Assembly (NCBI GenBank): GCA_002495065.1
Contig: DADT01000030.1
Location: forward strand, 21,318-52,208
Direction of reading: 5' to 3'
From: Methanoregula sp. UBA471
GTDB taxonomy: Archaea; Halobacteriota; Methanomicrobia; Methanomicrobiales; Methanospirillaceae
Length of the DNA stretch: 30,891 bases
In this document: positions 16,536-25,028 of the stretch, in pieces
Numbering within the stretch: the first letter of the stretch is position 1
Layout of the letters: the number at the start of each line of letters is the position of its first letter
Notes under the pieces: generated by a model
The model's database searches: none
What the model saw: only the letters and a program-made list of their open reading frames with translations
What the model was told of the DNA's origin: nothing
Translations under genes and position numbers: made by a program

Positions 16536-17447
16536 TCATTCGTCCAGGATCATAACAGATGGTTTAGGATAGTCCGAAGAACAGACCACTCCATTATTCC
16601 CTGCGACAGCAAGTCTCTGCAACGCCGTATCACAGTATTGCTTCGATACATCAATTCCGATAAAGCGCCGATGTAGTTTCCACGATACAAGTGTTGTTGT
16701 TCCTGCACCGTTAAAAGGGTCAAGCACAATGTCATTTTTATAGGAAAAAAGTTTTATCAGCCGCCGTGGCACTTCCTCGGGAAACATTGCCGGGTGATTA
16801 TAATCTTTCATTCTTATTTCCGGGGGGAATGACCATTTGCCGAGCACCCATTCCTTGAATTCCTCTGCTGTGATATCTATATCTTCACGTTTCCCTTCCT
16901 TTTTGTGGGTCTCTTTGTCAAAGACTTCGATAAACTCCCAGGTATATTTTATGTACGGCATTGAGGGGGATTTCCAACTCCCCCATGCGGTATATTTTGC
17001 ATTATAATTATTTTTCTCCCAGAGAATCTCTGCTTTCCAAAGAAGACCAAGGCTTAAAAGCTGGTGAGAGATGTAGTGATGGGTCGGGACGTAATCCGAG
17101 AAAAGAGGCTGAATATTCACTGCTATCCGCCCGCCGGGCTTAAGGACCCGCTCACACTCACGCCACACGAAAAGAAGTTTTTCAAAGTACGTGTTCCACT
17201 CGTGTGTATCATCATGAGAGTCCTGTGCGTATGAGTGCCCGAAGTTGTAAGGAGGAGACGTGATGATCAGGTCAATACTTTTATCGGGAATGCTTGATAG
17301 AGCCCTGAGTGCATCTGCGCATATGATGTGGTTAACGAATGGTAAAATCTCCTGCGGTTCGCAGGAAATTATGGCAGATTTAGCGTTTTTTGAACCCTTC
17401 CGGATTTTCGCCTTTCCCTGCTTGTCGTGTATATTCCCGGGATTCAT
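16536..17447 (-). CDS. DNA methyltransferase, N4-cytosine/N6-adenine class (orphan)
   Basis: The 303-residue protein has the catalytic motif IV TSPPYN at 63-68 and, much later, the SAM-binding motif I DPFNGAGTT at 243-251, the circular order of beta-class amino-methyltransferases. SPPY is more common in N4-cytosine enzymes, but N6-adenine cannot be excluded. The FIGID strand after motif I is also standard. There is no restriction endonuclease or specificity gene on either side, so it is an orphan enzyme or a remnant of a restriction system. A TATA-like TAATATAAAC at 17463-17472 on the minus strand is close enough to the ATG to suggest a leaderless mRNA. Confidence 0.9.
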   Translation of the reverse strand: MNPGNIHDKQGKAKIRKGSKNAKSAIISCEPQEILPFVNHIICADALRALSSIPDKSIDLIITSPPYNFGHSYAQDSHDDTHEWNTYFEKLLFVWRECERVLKPGGRIAVNIQPLFSDYVPTHHYISHQLLSLGLLWKAEILWEKNNYNAKYTAWGSWKSPSMPYIKYTWEFIEVFDKETHKKEGKREDIDITAEEFKEWVLGKWSFPPEIRMKDYNHPAMFPEEVPRRLIKLFSYKNDIVLDPFNGAGTTTLVSWKLHRRFIGIDVSKQYCDTALQRLAVAGNNGVVCSSDYPKPSVMILDE

Positions 17448-17493
17448 GAAAATCTGTCCATTGTTTATATTACCTGATAATCTGTTACAGGAC

Positions 17494-17534
17494 GCGAAAA
17501 ACGTTCACATTTTTTTGGTAGCGTGAAAAGCGTT
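17494..17534 (+). repeat. Direct repeat ahead of the sufCB promoter
   Basis: GCGAAAAACGTT (17494-17505) and GTGAAAAGCGTT (17523-17534) share GAAAA-R-CGTT and are 29 bp apart, close to three helical turns. They lie just upstream of and overlapping the likely TATA element TTTAATG (17533-17539) of sufC. A binding site for an iron or redox regulator is possible but not shown. Confidence 0.4.
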
Positions 17535-17570
17535 TAATGCAGTAATCGCCATATTCTCTACGATTGTTCT

Positions 17571-18302
17571 ATGCTGCATATCGAAGACCTGCATGTGAAG
17601 GTTGGCGACAAAGAAGTGTTGCATGATATTAACCTCCACATAGAAGAAGGAGAAACGCATGTTCTGCTCGGTCCTAATGGATCTGGTAAAACAACACTTC
17701 TCATGACGATAATGGGATTTACCAGTTATTCGATCACTGAAGGAAAAATCACCTTCAAAGGGGAGGATGTGACAACAATGAAATCCCATGAACGGGCACA
17801 AAGGGGAATTGGTATGCTCTTCCAGCGTCCTCCGACAATATCGGGACTGAAGCTTGGTAAAATGCTCACCGCCATTTCCCGTAATAAAGGTAAGGACATT
17901 GCAGAGCTTGCCAAATCAGTTCATATGGATAAATTTCTGGAGCGTGACATTAATAAGGGATTTTCCGGTGGAGAGATCAAACGAAGTGAGGTACTGCAGC
18001 TGATGATCCAGAATCCGGACTTTGTCATGCTCGATGAACCCGAAAGTGGCGTGGATCTTGAAAATATATCCCTTATTGGAACCGCAATAGGGTCTTTGCT
18101 TGAAAAAGAGAAGCATCTCATCAAACGCAAAAAAAGCGGACTTGTTATCACTCATACCGGGTTTATTCTTGATTATATCGATGCTGATAAGGGACATGTC
18201 ATGTGTGACGGGGAGATCAAATGTCACGGAAATCCACGGGAAATCTTAAAAGATATCAAACAACGCGGATACAAGGAGTGTCTCGAATGCCGTCACCAGT
18301 AA
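17571..18302 (+). CDS. sufC: Fe-S cluster assembly ATPase SufC (SmsC)
   Basis: A 243-residue ABC-type ATPase that powers Fe-S cluster assembly on the SufB scaffold. Walker A is GPNGSGKT at 34-41, the Q-loop is FQRPP near 84, the signature is FSGGE at 131-135, Walker B FVMLDEPE at 151-158 and the switch histidine H195. The GEIKRSEVLQ stretch after the signature and DEPESGVD are the SufC forms. It ends with CLEC, an unusual cysteine pair. The sufB start lies inside its 3' end (16-bp overlap). No sufD, sufS, sufE or sufU follows, which fits the minimal archaeal SUF/SMS system. Confidence 0.94.
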   Translation: MLHIEDLHVKVGDKEVLHDINLHIEEGETHVLLGPNGSGKTTLLMTIMGFTSYSITEGKITFKGEDVTTMKSHERAQRGIGMLFQRPPTISGLKLGKMLTAISRNKGKDIAELAKSVHMDKFLERDINKGFSGGEIKRSEVLQLMIQNPDFVMLDEPESGVDLENISLIGTAIGSLLEKEKHLIKRKKSGLVITHTGFILDYIDADKGHVMCDGEIKCHGNPREILKDIKQRGYKECLECRHQ

Positions 18303-19402
18303 AAACTCCAGAGTTTTCAAGAGCTGATCAGGATCGTGTCGCCCAGGTTGGTATCGATCTTGCGATGAAAAACCGTTGCGGCAGCTATCTCCAGATGGAC
18401 CAGGACGTTGTACATGCCGAATGCTCAGAGCAGGGCATAGAAGTCCTCTCGTTTAAGAAAGCAATGGAAAAGTATGATGGCATGAGAGAGTATACCTGGC
18501 AGGCGGTATCACCGGAAAAAGATGACATTACCCGGTACGTTGCTGAACAGAAAGACCCGAAGGGTTACGTAATCATTGCACATAAGGGTTCAAACAATAT
18601 CCTCCCCATTCAGGCGTGCCTCTACCTCGGTCGTGAGCAGATCCAGCATGTCCACAATATTATTGTTGCTGAAGAGGGTGCTGAACTTCACATCATATCC
18701 GGGTGCACGAGCGGGGAACACGTAGGTAAAGGTGGCGCTCACTATGGAATCTCCGAATTCTTCGTAAAAAAAGACGCAAAGATCAGTTTCACGATGATCC
18801 ATAACTGGAGTGCGGATATTGAAGTATATCCCAGGAGTGCCTCAATTGTTGAAGATAACGGGGTGTTCCTTTCCAACTATGTCTGCATGCAGCCGGTGAA
18901 AAAAATCCAGATGTACCCTACCGCAACTCTCAGAGGAGTCAACACAGTTGCCCGGTTCAGCAGTGTTGTCATCTCTACACCGGGTTCATATATGGATCTC
19001 GGTTCCCGTGCAATCCTGGAAGGCAAAGGCGCAAGTGCCGAACTGATTACCCGCGCCATCACAAAAGGAGGTACTATCATATCACGTGGCCATATCAATG
19101 GAAAAACTGCGGGTACCCGTGGGCATCTTGAATGCAAGGGGCTTATTCTGAATGACGGTATAATATACGCGATTCCGGAAATTGAAGGGTCAGTTGTCGG
19201 TACAGAGCTGTCCCATGAGGCTGCGGTCGGGAAGCTCGCAAAGGACGAGATAGAATATCTGATGTCACGCGGACTGGACGAAGATGAAGCGACGGCAACA
19301 ATCATCAGGGGATTCCTTGATGTGAAGATTGCCGGACTCCCTGAAGCTTTGCAAAAACAGATTGACGCATCCATCGATGAAGCAGAAAAAGCAGGTTTCT
19401 GA
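18287..19402 (+). CDS. sufB: Fe-S cluster scaffold protein SufB (SmsB, SufBD family)
   Basis: The 371-residue protein is a single SufBD-family scaffold. I start it at ATG 18287, which has the Shine-Dalgarno AAGGAG at 18273-18278 and gives MPSPVKTPEF; an upstream in-frame start would read through sufC. The beta-helix core motifs GCTSGEHVGKGGAHYG (139-154), GHLECKG with C283, and SHEAAVGKL with H310 and E311 correspond to the cluster-building residues of SufB rather than SufD. It is shorter than bacterial SufB (about 480), as usual for methanogens. With sufC alone it forms the two-gene assembly system. Confidence 0.93.
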   Translation: MPSPVKTPEFSRADQDRVAQVGIDLAMKNRCGSYLQMDQDVVHAECSEQGIEVLSFKKAMEKYDGMREYTWQAVSPEKDDITRYVAEQKDPKGYVIIAHKGSNNILPIQACLYLGREQIQHVHNIIVAEEGAELHIISGCTSGEHVGKGGAHYGISEFFVKKDAKISFTMIHNWSADIEVYPRSASIVEDNGVFLSNYVCMQPVKKIQMYPTATLRGVNTVARFSSVVISTPGSYMDLGSRAILEGKGASAELITRAITKGGTIISRGHINGKTAGTRGHLECKGLILNDGIIYAIPEIEGSVVGTELSHEAAVGKLAKDEIEYLMSRGLDEDEATATIIRGFLDVKIAGLPEALQKQIDASIDEAEKAGF

Positions 19403-19414
19403 AAGAGTGATGGA

Positions 19415-20077
19415 ATGAACCAGTTTCCACGATCTGATGAGAGAAATCGAATGGTGGAACGCCAGATCGAGGCCCGGGGTGTCAGGAATCCGAGGGTGCT
19501 TGCTGCGATGCGTGAGATCCCACGCCACCTTTTTATCCCCCCTCCTTACGATCGCTCGGCATACGAAGACAGTCCGCTGCCCATTGGAAACGGCCAGACA
19601 ATTTCCCAACCCTATATTGTAGCGCTTATGACTGAATTGCTAAAACCTGAACCAGAGGATAATGTGCTTGAAATCGGTACCGGATGTGGGTATCAGGCTG
19701 CAATTCTGGCAAAACTCGTGAAAAAGGTTACATCTGTCGAGAGGATCCCTGCTGTAGCCGACCTTGCCAGATCAAACCTCGCAGCTCTTGGTATTTCAAA
19801 CGTAGAAATACAAACCGCTGACGGGACGCTCGGTTATCCTGAAAATGCTCCCTATAATGGGATCATTATTACTGCAGCTACCCCTTCAGTACCCAAGCCC
19901 CTCATAGAGCAACTGGCAGAAAATGGCAGACTGGTGGCGCCGGTTGGGGGACGTGAAATTCAGGAGCTGGTAGTGCTTTCCAGGCGTAACGGTATTATTT
20001 CACAGGAACTCCACGGGGGTGTCAGATTCGTGCCCCTGATCGGAGAGCATGGCTGGGAAGGTGGCAGGGAATCTTGA
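19415..20077 (+). CDS. pcm: Protein-L-isoaspartate O-methyltransferase
   Basis: Pcm repairs aged proteins by methylating L-isoaspartyl residues with SAM. The 220-residue protein has the substrate-binding GQTISQP at 60-66, SAM motif I VLEIGTGCGYQ at 84-94 and the C-terminal VRFVPLIGEHGW-type region; the N-terminal REIPRHLFIP is also a hallmark. It starts 12 bp after sufB. Its TGA stop overlaps a TTG start for the next gene (TTGA). Length is standard for the family. Confidence 0.95.
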   Translation: MNQFPRSDERNRMVERQIEARGVRNPRVLAAMREIPRHLFIPPPYDRSAYEDSPLPIGNGQTISQPYIVALMTELLKPEPEDNVLEIGTGCGYQAAILAKLVKKVTSVERIPAVADLARSNLAALGISNVEIQTADGTLGYPENAPYNGIIITAATPSVPKPLIEQLAENGRLVAPVGGREIQELVVLSRRNGIISQELHGGVRFVPLIGEHGWEGGRES

Positions 20078-20685
20078 AAATTTTTGATGTCTCCCGTTCA
20101 CTTTCTGAAGACATGCTCGTATTTCCGGGTGATATCCATCCCACATTCAATCAGGAGGACCGGGGACAATATCTGATTAGCGAACTGCACCTGAGCACCC
20201 ACACCGGTACTCATATCGATGCCCCGGTCCATTATCTTAAAACCGGGGGTACGATTGATACTGTTCCCTTGTCCCATCTCATTGGAAAGTGCCGGGTGCT
20301 GGATGTGTCTGAAGCAGGCGAAACGATCACCGCTTATCATCTGAACGGACGGCTGGACGGAGTCAGCCGGTTCCTTATCAAAACATTATATTCAGGGACT
20401 GATCGGTTCGAGGAAGTTTACCCTTGTCTTGCACCCGATGCAGCGCGTAAAATTGCAGCACTCGGAATAAAGTGCGTCGGTATCGACAGCCCTTCCATAG
20501 AATCTTTTAGAGGGGATGGATCTGTTCACCGAACACTCCTTTCCTGCGATTGTATCATTATTGAGCTTCTTGACCTCTCGCATGTAGAAGAGGGCGATTA
20601 TGATATGGTTGCCCTTCCTCTGCGACTGAAAGGACTGGATGGTTCTCCCGCCCGTGTTGTGCTGTTGGAGAGAGCCGGAGATTGA
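20074..20685 (+). CDS. Cyclase/kynurenine formamidase-like metal-dependent hydrolase
   Basis: The 203-residue protein has the family signature HTGTHIDAPVH at residues 43-53, whose histidines and aspartate bind metal in the cyclase/KynB superfamily, and a typical N-terminal MKIFDVSRSLSEDMLVFPGD. The only suitable start is TTG at 20074, sharing TTGA with the pcm stop codon. Related enzymes hydrolyse N-formylkynurenine, isatin or other amides and lactams; without other tryptophan-degradation genes nearby I would not name the substrate. It is translationally coupled on both sides. Confidence 0.85.
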   Translation: MKIFDVSRSLSEDMLVFPGDIHPTFNQEDRGQYLISELHLSTHTGTHIDAPVHYLKTGGTIDTVPLSHLIGKCRVLDVSEAGETITAYHLNGRLDGVSRFLIKTLYSGTDRFEEVYPCLAPDAARKIAALGIKCVGIDSPSIESFRGDGSVHRTLLSCDCIIIELLDLSHVEEGDYDMVALPLRLKGLDGSPARVVLLERAGD

Positions 20686-20687
20686 AA

Positions 20688-21317
20688 ATGGATATTATTA
20701 CCGATTCAGTAAAAAAAATCGCTATGCTCCTTAAAAACAGCGGTTGTGAGGAGGGCAGTGTCGTTCTGGATGTTGATCCTGGTATAAAATACTGCCAGTA
20801 CGACAAGGGGGCATGCATGGTGGCAACCTTTGGGGGAAGGAGTGCGGAATTTATCACTCATGATCCCATCCGTGCGCGGACAAAAATCTCGTTCATGTTT
20901 GAATCAGCACTTGAGACTCTCCGATCACGGGCTGCAGCCGGTTCGATTATCAATGTTGCTGCGGGGTTCTTCTGTATTTCACGGATACTTCACTCATGTC
21001 CGGAATCTTCCCACGCTGAGTGTCTTAAACAACTGGAACTTGAAATGAGGGAGAAAAGAATAGTGTGCATCGGCGACATGCAGGCTATAGAATCTGCTAT
21101 CAGAAACTCTGTTGTTTATGACACAGATGCAGCAGATGTTATTCTCATCAATGGTGAAGGCATCATCAAACAAGGTACAGGAGATATCGTCCAGAAATAC
21201 AAAGATTCAAAAAGAATACTCTGCATCGGTCCCTCAGCAGCTGGAGTTGCCAGACTGAACCAGATAGAGCTCTGGTGCCCTTTTGGAACCTTCCGGAAGA
21301 CAGGCAGCAAAGAATAA
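20688..21317 (+). CDS. Unrecognised protein of about 209 residues
   Basis: I do not recognise the family. The protein is soluble, with no signal peptide or membrane segment. It has a basic-hydrophobic N-terminal half containing VLDVDPGIKYC and a pair of cysteines near FFCISRILHSC, and a C-terminal half with strand-like runs IVCIGDM, VILINGEG and RILCIGPSAAG that look like a Rossmann-type alpha/beta fold. ATG at 20688 is chosen; a TTG at 20682 overlaps the previous stop (TTGA) and is a real alternative. It is the last gene of the pcm-cyclase run. A nucleotide or cofactor-binding role is only a guess. Confidence 0.7.
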   Translation: MDIITDSVKKIAMLLKNSGCEEGSVVLDVDPGIKYCQYDKGACMVATFGGRSAEFITHDPIRARTKISFMFESALETLRSRAAAGSIINVAAGFFCISRILHSCPESSHAECLKQLELEMREKRIVCIGDMQAIESAIRNSVVYDTDAADVILINGEGIIKQGTGDIVQKYKDSKRILCIGPSAAGVARLNQIELWCPFGTFRKTGSKE

Positions 21318-21390
21318 ATTATAGCTCCAGAAAAATAAATCACTAAATGGGGAAGGTAAACTCTTTTTGACAGAGATCCAATAACTAACC

Positions 21391-22641
21391 ATGCTTTTCG
21401 GGTCTTCGGGAATACGAAGGAAATTCGATCAGACGCTTATTGATACTGCCCTGAAGGTTGGGTCGGCACTGGCATCCCGTTCTTCCGACATTCTTGTCGG
21501 AATGGATACCCGGAAAACAAGCCCTCTTCTGGCACACCTGGTGATATCCGGTATTATAGGAAGTGGTGGATCCGCATATGTTACCGGAATTGCTCCGACA
21601 CCATCCGTTGCTTATGCAACCCGCACGGTTAAAGCCGGATGTATGATCACTGCATCCCACAATCCTGAGGAATACAATGGATTAAAATTATTCAACCCGG
21701 ATGGTTCATCTTTCACCAATATCCAACAGTCAGAAACAGAGGAATTGCTGAAAAACCAGTATTGGACAACCTGGCAGCACCAGGGAACCGAACAGGCAAT
21801 TGATGCTCTTGCTCTCCATAAAAATGCAATCCTTGAAAAGGTTCACATCAAACCTGGATTTACTGTAGTGATTGACTGCGGGAATGGGGCGGGATCGGTT
21901 CTCACACCTGCACTTCTTGCACAAGGAGGTGCAAAACCGGTATGCATTAACTGTAATCCATCAGGCTATTTTGCACGGCCCTCAGAACCCTTAAAAGAGC
22001 ATCTTGGGTATATCGGGGAGATGGTGAAAAGAACAGGATCGGATTGTGCTGTTGTGCATGACGGCGACGCTGACCGGATGATGGCATTTGATAACAAAGG
22101 ACGTTATATTGACGGGGACCATCTTCTCATGCTGTTTGCCAGGTATCTTGGAGCAAACCAGGTCGTTACGACAAGCGATGCTTCGATGATCATCGAAGAG
22201 ATTGCAGAAGTCAGACGAACACCGGTAGGCGATACCTATGTTTCCGAAGAACTTCTGAAATGGGGAGATTTCGGGGGTGAACCATCAGGTGCGTGGATTT
22301 TCCCGAAGATCTCATTATGTCCTGATGGCCCGTTTGCTGCCGCCCTTTTCTGCGAGATAGCATCTGAATGGGACGTCGCATATGAGATTGATTCCATGCC
22401 CTCGTACCCTATTCTCAGGGAGTCATTTGCCTGCGATACGGCACGAGAAACGGTCCTGGCTCTCGGAGCGATTAGTCCGACCGATGGGATCAGGATATCT
22501 GACGAGGACGGCTGGTACCTGATCCGTGCGAGCGGTACAGAACCAAAAATCCGCATCACGGCAGAGGGAAAAGACATCCGGAAAACAAAGGAAATTATCG
22601 AGAAAGGACGCAAAATGATTAAGCAAGGGAAAACTGCTTAA
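21391..22641 (+). CDS. glmM: Phosphoglucosamine mutase-type phosphohexomutase
   Basis: GlmM-type enzymes convert glucosamine-6-phosphate to glucosamine-1-phosphate. The 416-residue protein starts with LFGSSGIRR, has the active serine loop TASHNP with S89, the metal loop DGDADR, the sugar loop GGEPSGAW and the phosphate loop RASGTEPKIRI. It is somewhat short (typical 445-455), and the sugar loop ends in AW where GlmM commonly has SGH. Context with glmU-like genes and glmS favours glucosamine, though archaeal paralogs may also take glucose or mannose phosphates. It is the first gene of the operon, with an AT-rich region (21318-21345) upstream; no clear ribosome-binding site is seen. Confidence 0.85.
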   Translation: MLFGSSGIRRKFDQTLIDTALKVGSALASRSSDILVGMDTRKTSPLLAHLVISGIIGSGGSAYVTGIAPTPSVAYATRTVKAGCMITASHNPEEYNGLKLFNPDGSSFTNIQQSETEELLKNQYWTTWQHQGTEQAIDALALHKNAILEKVHIKPGFTVVIDCGNGAGSVLTPALLAQGGAKPVCINCNPSGYFARPSEPLKEHLGYIGEMVKRTGSDCAVVHDGDADRMMAFDNKGRYIDGDHLLMLFARYLGANQVVTTSDASMIIEEIAEVRRTPVGDTYVSEELLKWGDFGGEPSGAWIFPKISLCPDGPFAAALFCEIASEWDVAYEIDSMPSYPILRESFACDTARETVLALGAISPTDGIRISDEDGWYLIRASGTEPKIRITAEGKDIRKTKEIIEKGRKMIKQGKTA

Positions 22642-22664
22642 GTATTGTAGTGCGAGTTTTACGT

Positions 22665-23864
22665 ATGGAATGTGTCGTTCTTGCCGCAGGTGAAGGGAAG
22701 CGGATGCGCCCCCTTACGGCGAAGCGCCCGAAAGTAATGCTCCCTCTTGGCAACCGCCCGATGATGGAGCACCTCGTTGTAGCTGCACGAGAGGCGGGAA
22801 TAACCGATTTTGTTATTGTTGTCGGCTATGGCGAGCGGGAAATACGCAGGTATTTTGGAGATGGATCCAGCTTTGGAATTCATATCAGATACGCCCCGCA
22901 ACGGCAGCAGCGGGGGACTGCTGATGCCCTGAGATCTGCTCGCGATCTTGTCAAGGGACAATTTCTTCTGTTGAATGGGGATATGATTTTAAAATCCTCA
23001 GACATTGCGCACCTCTGCACTTGCCGTGCACCCTGCATGAGCACCAGTATAACTGATCATCCGAAGGATTATGGGGTGGTTGTGGTAGAAAACGGTCTTG
23101 TGACTAACCTTGAGGAGAAATCGAAAAACCCAAAATCCACGATGATCAATGCCGGGGCATATCTTTTCTCTCCGGATATTTTTGACTATGTAGACAGGGT
23201 TCAGACTTCAAGCCGGGGAGAATTTGAACTTACTGACGCTCTTTTACAGTATATCAGGGAAAAGAAGCTGACGGCATACCAGTTGTCCTACTGGATAGAT
23301 GTCGGGAATCCCTGGGACATGCTTGAAGCAAATCTCACACTCATAGGCTCTCTTTCATCTGCTCAAGAGGGCAAAGTAGAAGAAGGGGTATTCATGCAGG
23401 GATCTGTGATTATCGGGAAAGGAAGCATAGTGAAATCCGGAACCTATATCGAAGGCCCGTGTATTATTGGCAGGAATTGCCGTATAGGCCCCCATGCCTA
23501 TATCCGTGGGGCAACAAGTGTAGGCGATGACTGTCACATCGGGCACTGTACCGAGCTCAAGAACTCCATCATCATGAACGGGACGAAGATCCCGCATTTC
23601 AACTATATTGGGGATTCAGTTATTGGTGCTGAATGCAATTTTGGAGCGGGTACCAAAATCGCAAATCTTCGGCATGATCATGCCAATGTCATGGTCTGTG
23701 GAAAAGATACACGGAGGAAAAAATTTGGCGCCATTGTAGGAGACGGGGTCCAGTTCGGGATAAACTGCTCCATCAATGTCGGTTCAAAAATCGGTAGCAA
23801 CTCACAGTTTGCACCAAACTCATATGTTTCCGGGTGTATTGGAGAGAATGCAGTTATACGCTAG
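22665..23864 (+). CDS. glmU: Bifunctional GlmU: GlcN-1-P acetyltransferase / GlcNAc-1-P uridylyltransferase
   Basis: The 399-residue protein (ATG 22665; a GTG at 22650 would add five residues) has an N-terminal nucleotidyltransferase domain with LAAGEGKRMRPLT at 6-18, GTADAL near 84 and the metal aspartate in NGDM near 104. Its C-terminal left-handed beta-helix holds the archaeal acetyltransferase motif: H311 in PHFNYIGDS and GAGTKIANLRHD at 327-338, as in the Sulfolobus ST0452 type. It therefore can acetylate GlcN-1-P and then make UDP-GlcNAc. It follows glmM by 23 bp, and the second paralog starts 8 bp after its stop. Confidence 0.9.
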   Translation: MECVVLAAGEGKRMRPLTAKRPKVMLPLGNRPMMEHLVVAAREAGITDFVIVVGYGEREIRRYFGDGSSFGIHIRYAPQRQQRGTADALRSARDLVKGQFLLLNGDMILKSSDIAHLCTCRAPCMSTSITDHPKDYGVVVVENGLVTNLEEKSKNPKSTMINAGAYLFSPDIFDYVDRVQTSSRGEFELTDALLQYIREKKLTAYQLSYWIDVGNPWDMLEANLTLIGSLSSAQEGKVEEGVFMQGSVIIGKGSIVKSGTYIEGPCIIGRNCRIGPHAYIRGATSVGDDCHIGHCTELKNSIIMNGTKIPHFNYIGDSVIGAECNFGAGTKIANLRHDHANVMVCGKDTRRKKFGAIVGDGVQFGINCSINVGSKIGSNSQFAPNSYVSGCIGENAVIR

Positions 23865-23872
23865 GTGAAACG

Positions 23873-25027
23873 ATGCAGGCAGTCATTTTAGCAGCAGGTG
23901 AAGGAAAACGTGTTCGCCCGTTAACCAGAAGCAGGCCAAAAGCCCTGCTTCCGGTTGCGAACCGCCCGATTATCGGGTATATAATTGAGGCGTTGTTGAA
24001 AAACGGGATACGCGACATTATAGTGGTAGTTGGCTACCGGAAAGAACAGGTAATACGGTTTTTAAACGAACTCGAAATACCCATTACCGTAGTGGTTCAG
24101 CACAAACAGCTTGGAACTGCCGATGCCCTCAATTGCGCAAAATCACATATTACCGGGAATTTTCTCCTCCTGCCGGGCGATAACTATATTGATCCCCATT
24201 CCATAGGAAGAATAAAAGACATAAGGAATGCGATGCTGATAAAAGAGCATCCCAGTCCATCAAACTTTGGCGTGGTGCTGTTAAAAGATGGGCTTGTAAA
24301 CAGCATTGTCGAGAAACCCGTGCATTCGCCAAGTTTGATGGTTAGTACCGGCATTTATTCCCTCACAAAAGATTTTTTTTCCTCTATTTCCGGAAACAAC
24401 ATTACCGATGCCGTATCTTCCATGCTCGCAAAGGGTGAACGTCTGCAGGCAGTTGTCGCAGAAGACTGGCAGGACGCAATCTATCCCTGGGACCTCCTGA
24501 AGATGAATATGCGCTTGTTAAAAGATTTGCCCGAAGCACGCGAGGGGTCTATAAGCAGGCAGACCATTATTCGAGGGCCGGTGAAAATAGGAAAGGGGTC
24601 TGTAATTGGCCCCAATACCGTTATTACGGGGCCGGTCATTATCGGTGATGACTGCGAGATTGGTCCCAACTGCTGTATCATGCCCAATACAAGTCTCGGT
24701 TCCCGGGTTAAAATGGAACCTTTCACACTCATAGGAAACTCGTTAATTATGGATGATACATCTATTGGTTCACATTCGCGGATCATTGATACGGTGACCG
24801 GGCAGGGGTGCCGGCTTGCTGATCACACGACCATTTCAGCATCCGCAAGCCTGATGGACATCGAGGGGGAGGTTATTAAACCGGAATTCGGTGCCGTGTT
24901 TGGTGATCAGATCAGTGCAGGACCCTTCACTATCTTCAGCAACTGCATCATTGGCAATAATGTCGCAATCGGGGGGGGGAGCAGGATTATCTCCAGGATC
25001 CTGCCTGACGAATCTAAGGTGATATGA
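23873..25027 (+). CDS. GlmU-like nucleotidylyltransferase paralog lacking acetyltransferase motifs
   Basis: The 384-residue protein starts at ATG 23873, behind the Shine-Dalgarno AGGTGA (23864-23869). Its N-terminal half repeats the nucleotidyltransferase domain of its neighbour (LAAGEGKRVRPLT at 6-18, GTADAL near 81, PGDN at 101-104), so it should make an NDP-sugar. The C-terminal beta-helix has hexapeptide repeats but, where the neighbour has PHFNYIGDS and GAGTKIANLRHD, it reads EPFTLIGNS and SIGSHSRIIDTV, with the acetyltransferase histidine and the Arg-Asp-type motif gone. Probably a glucose- or modified-sugar-1-phosphate nucleotidyltransferase. The sequence suggests an ancient tandem duplication. 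Confidence 0.82.
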   Translation: MQAVILAAGEGKRVRPLTRSRPKALLPVANRPIIGYIIEALLKNGIRDIIVVVGYRKEQVIRFLNELEIPITVVVQHKQLGTADALNCAKSHITGNFLLLPGDNYIDPHSIGRIKDIRNAMLIKEHPSPSNFGVVLLKDGLVNSIVEKPVHSPSLMVSTGIYSLTKDFFSSISGNNITDAVSSMLAKGERLQAVVAEDWQDAIYPWDLLKMNMRLLKDLPEAREGSISRQTIIRGPVKIGKGSVIGPNTVITGPVIIGDDCEIGPNCCIMPNTSLGSRVKMEPFTLIGNSLIMDDTSIGSHSRIIDTVTGQGCRLADHTTISASASLMDIEGEVIKPEFGAVFGDQISAGPFTIFSNCIIGNNVAIGGGSRIISRILPDESKVI

Positions 25028-25028
25028 C

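Noticed and set aside
17494..17534. CRISPR-like spacing of the GAAAA-R-CGTT repeat.
   Set aside because: Only two imperfect short copies exist; spacing matches promoter geometry, not an array.
18221..18286. A 22-codon upstream extension of sufB.
   Set aside because: It is within sufC in another frame; ATG 18287 has a clear AAGGAG six to eight bases upstream.
4601..21331. The 11-mer ATAGCTCCAGA occurs in two intergenic spacers (4601-4611 and 21321-21331).
   Set aside because: Many repeated 11-mers are expected by chance in 31 kb, and the flanks differ; I see no shared structure.
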